Both the position numbers and the translations under genes were made by a program. Positions 61,971 through 64,000 of a DNA stretch of 64,000 nucleotides are shown in pieces (the stretch's first letter is position 1; the number at the start of each line of letters is the position of its first letter). Origin of the DNA: Gimesia alba (lineage in GTDB: Bacteria; Planctomycetota; Planctomycetia; Planctomycetales; Planctomycetaceae); contig NZ_CP036269.1 in assembly GCF_007744675.1 (NCBI RefSeq), positions 2,397,546 through 2,461,545 on the forward strand, in the 5' to 3' direction. The notes under the pieces were generated by a model. It was not told the DNA's origin, did not search any database, and saw only the letters and a program-made list of their open reading frames with translations.

Positions 61971-64000
61971 ATGACCTCGACACTGAAACATTTTATCAGC
62001 GGGAATCGTATTCTTGTCTGTTTGCTGCTGTTCTTATCTGTGTCTCTTGGTTCTCTTCCCGCTGCGACTCCCCGCGTTTCCCGTGATCTGCAGGTCTTGT
62101 ACACATTTGATGCTGGAAAGGGAGACGTGGTCCGCGATCGTTCTGGTGTCGGGCAGCCGCTCGATTTGAAAATTGAGAAGCCAGCCGCCGTGCATTGGAA
62201 GAAGGGAGCACTGGTCGTTCGGAAGTCCACAAAAATCAGTTCGACGATACCAGCCAGGAAAATTATTAACTCGATCAAACGGGCGAATGGCTTGACCGTT
62301 GAAGCATGGCTCAAGCCTGCGAACGATCGACAGAAAGGTCCAGCTCGGATCATTTCTCTTTCCGGAAATCCCAGTAAAAGAAATCTGACACTGGGACAGG
62401 AAGGGAAACAGTATGACGTACGATTACGCACGACTTCGACCAGTGTGAATGGAAATCCTTCCACCGCGACACCAGACAAATTTGTGAAAACCGTGTTGAC
62501 GCATGTCGTTTATACCCGTGATGCGGGAGGGACTGCCCGGATTTATATCAATGGGCAGCAACAGGCTAAGCAGAAGGTCTTCGGCAAACTCAGAAACTGG
62601 GACAAAGATTTTGGTCTGATCCTGGCAAATGAAAAGACGGGAGATCGTCCCTGGTTGGGTGAATTGCATCTGGTGGCGCTTTTCAGTCGGGCCTTAACCG
62701 ACGGTGAAGTGAAACAGAATTTCCGGGCGGGAGCGACATCAAAGGTGGACAGCGCACAAACCAAAGCAGCGCTTGCCGCGGCACAGGCACGGTATGAGTT
62801 TGAAACGCAGGTCGCTCCGTTACTCGCACGGAACTGCCTGGATTGTCACGATTCGGCAGCGAAGAAAGGTCGGCTCGATTTATCACGTAAGGCGGCCGCC
62901 TTTGCGGGGGGAGAAAGCGGAAAAGCAATTGTCCCCGGAAAAACCGGGGACAGCCTGTTGTGGGAACAGATCAAATCCGGGGCGATGCCTCCGGAGGGAG
63001 AGCCGCTGACGAATCAGGAGAAAAACATACTCAAACAGTGGATTGACAAGGGGGCGGTCTGGTCGGTCGAACTGATTGATCCGGCCGTTTATGTGTATGA
63101 GGGCCGCGCGGGGGCAGTCTGGTTACAGCGACTGACGATTCCCGAGTATATCGAAACTGTCCGAAGTGCGGTCGGCGTAGATATTGCTCAGGAAGCCCAT
63201 GCGCTGTTACCTCCTGACTTGCGGGCCGATGGCTTCAGCAATACGGCTTATAATCTCAATGTGGATCTCAAACATGTGGAGATCTATGCCCGCCTCGCCG
63301 AGATCATAGTAGATCGAATGGATGTGATGAAGTTTGCGTCGCGCTTTTCGAAAAGCCGGAAACTTTCCACCGATGATACGATGCGAAAGTTCATCGCCGA
63401 CATGGGGAAATGGATTTTGCGCGGGCCGCTCGATGATCGTGAGGTGACGACATATAGCGGCATTGCAACAACGGTGGCCAGTGCAGGTGGCGATTACCAG
63501 GAAGCAGTCCGTCTGACAATTGAAGCGATGTTGCAGTCGCCCCGGTTCATTTACCGGATCGAAAATCAACGCGGCGATGGCAGTGCCTGGCCCGTGGATG
63601 AGTACGAGCTCGCATCTCGCATGAGCTATATCATCTGGGGCGGACCACCGGACCGGGAACTGATGCGGGCGGCCGACGCGGGCGAACTGCACGACCGCGG
63701 CCTGATTGAAAAACAGGCACGCCGGATGTTACAGGACCCGCGGGCCGTGAATCGTTCTTTGCAGTTTCTTTCGGAATGGTTGAATCTGGATCGGCTGGAC
63801 AATCTTCGTCCTGATCGTAAGAAGTTTCCGAACTGGAACGAAGCACTTGCAGCCGACATGCGCGAAGAAACACAGGCCTTTTTCAAAGAGATCATCTGGG
63901 AGCAGAACCGGCCACTGGCAGATCTGTTGAACGCCCAGCTGACTTTTGCCACGCCTGATCTCGCAGCCCACTATGGTCTCAAGCCGAAAGGTCCCGGACT
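61971..64000 (+). CDS. DUF1592/DUF1588-type cytochrome protein with LamG-like domain, truncated at the edge
   Basis: 676 residues are visible; the frame runs off the window. Signal peptide (ILVCLLLFLSVSLGSLPA), LamG-like concanavalin fold (about 35-240, with GLTVEAWLKPANDR and RIYINGQQ), a haem c site CLDCH (about residue 289) in a planctomycete-type cytochrome domain with MPPEGEPL, then the helical DUF1592/DUF1595 region (YEAIRLTIEAMLQSPRFIYR-like segment and RMLQDPRAVNRSLQFLSEW). These proteins are typical of planctomycetes; function unknown. ATG 61971 chosen; no close ribosome-binding site. Confidence 0.85.
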   Translation, partial: MTSTLKHFISGNRILVCLLLFLSVSLGSLPAATPRVSRDLQVLYTFDAGKGDVVRDRSGVGQPLDLKIEKPAAVHWKKGALVVRKSTKISSTIPARKIINSIKRANGLTVEAWLKPANDRQKGPARIISLSGNPSKRNLTLGQEGKQYDVRLRTTSTSVNGNPSTATPDKFVKTVLTHVVYTRDAGGTARIYINGQQQAKQKVFGKLRNWDKDFGLILANEKTGDRPWLGELHLVALFSRALTDGEVKQNFRAGATSKVDSAQTKAALAAAQARYEFETQVAPLLARNCLDCHDSAAKKGRLDLSRKAAAFAGGESGKAIVPGKTGDSLLWEQIKSGAMPPEGEPLTNQEKNILKQWIDKGAVWSVELIDPAVYVYEGRAGAVWLQRLTIPEYIETVRSAVGVDIAQEAHALLPPDLRADGFSNTAYNLNVDLKHVEIYARLAEIIVDRMDVMKFASRFSKSRKLSTDDTMRKFIADMGKWILRGPLDDREVTTYSGIATTVASAGGDYQEAVRLTIEAMLQSPRFIYRIENQRGDGSAWPVDEYELASRMSYIIWGGPPDRELMRAADAGELHDRGLIEKQARRMLQDPRAVNRSLQFLSEWLNLDRLDNLRPDRKKFPNWNEALAADMREETQAFFKEIIWEQNRPLADLLNAQLTFATPDLAAHYGLKPKGPG

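Noticed and set aside
1-64000. tRNA, rRNA, CRISPR, transposase or phage genes
   Set aside because: Looked for T-loop motifs, spaced repeats and transposase/integrase motifs by eye; none found.

Overview
The window looks like a chromosomal segment of a planctomycete, most likely a Gimesia/Planctomyces-type member of the Planctomycetaceae. The grounds are family content, not a database match: two DUF1559 prepilin-like proteins ending in an H-x9-DG-type motif, paired small carboxypeptidase-regulatory-like lipoproteins, a CRTAC1-like FG-GAP/ASPIC-UnbV lipoprotein facing a seven-haem cytochrome with TPRs, a secreted sulfatase, and a DUF1592-type cytochrome protein running off the right edge. No rRNA, tRNA, CRISPR array, insertion sequence or phage gene was seen. 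Base composition and coding style look even throughout, so nothing stands out as a recent island.

Layout. (1) 0.5-5.8 kb: two DUF1559/lipoprotein pairs, a membrane-anchored TPR protein, and the decayed tail of a third lipoprotein. (2) 5.9-13.2 kb: CRTAC1-like lipoprotein against multihaem cytochrome, CDP-alcohol phosphatidyltransferase, small zinc-ribbon protein, and a sodium/solute symporter coupled to a creatininase-family hydrolase. (3) 13.2-34.2 kb: a large surface-glycan locus. It has a sugar formyltransferase and polysaccharide deacetylase-like pair, a GT-B-like protein, an asparagine-synthase-type amidotransferase, a phosphoglycosyl transferase, a polytopic membrane protein, an O-antigen ligase, a seven-gene legionaminic acid pathway of the GDP-sugar type (legF, legC, legH, legI, legG, ptmE, legB), a MurJ/Wzx-type flippase coupled to an HpcH/HpaI aldolase, and enzymes for UDP-xylose and UDP-galacturonate. 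(4) 34.2-44.5 kb: purine nucleoside phosphorylase, an extreme Asp-rich small protein, an arsenosugar cluster (arsS, arsM, two glycosyltransferases, a TauE/SafE-type exporter), and a threonine synthase/hydroxyacid dehydrogenase/MFS operon. (5) 44.8-53.9 kb: MFS transporter, tilS, RNase Y, PaiB-like flavoprotein, cupin, VOC protein, sulfatase. (6) 53.9-61.7 kb: a MerR/B12-fold regulator divergent from a sigma factor, followed by a tight lipid-modification operon (DCC protein, FAD oxidoreductase, DUF1365, CFA-type methyltransferase, DUF1295, second CFA-type methyltransferase). (7) 61.8-64 kb: structured leader and a truncated DUF1592-type gene.

The most interesting system is region 6. The regulator keeps the CarH/LitR architecture but has lost both histidines that coordinate cobalamin. 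The divergent promoter region has well-spaced promoters on both strands and a 12-bp repeat beside each. The operon it probably controls combines two CFA-type methyltransferases with an FAD desaturase/oxidase-like enzyme, which suggests an inducible modified fatty acid. The nonulosonate locus and the arsenosugar cluster come next in interest. Starts were refined from the longest reading frame where a Shine-Dalgarno sequence, lipobox or catalytic N-terminus allowed it; such choices are stated per gene. Everything here rests on reading the sequence by eye and on family knowledge, with no searches run.
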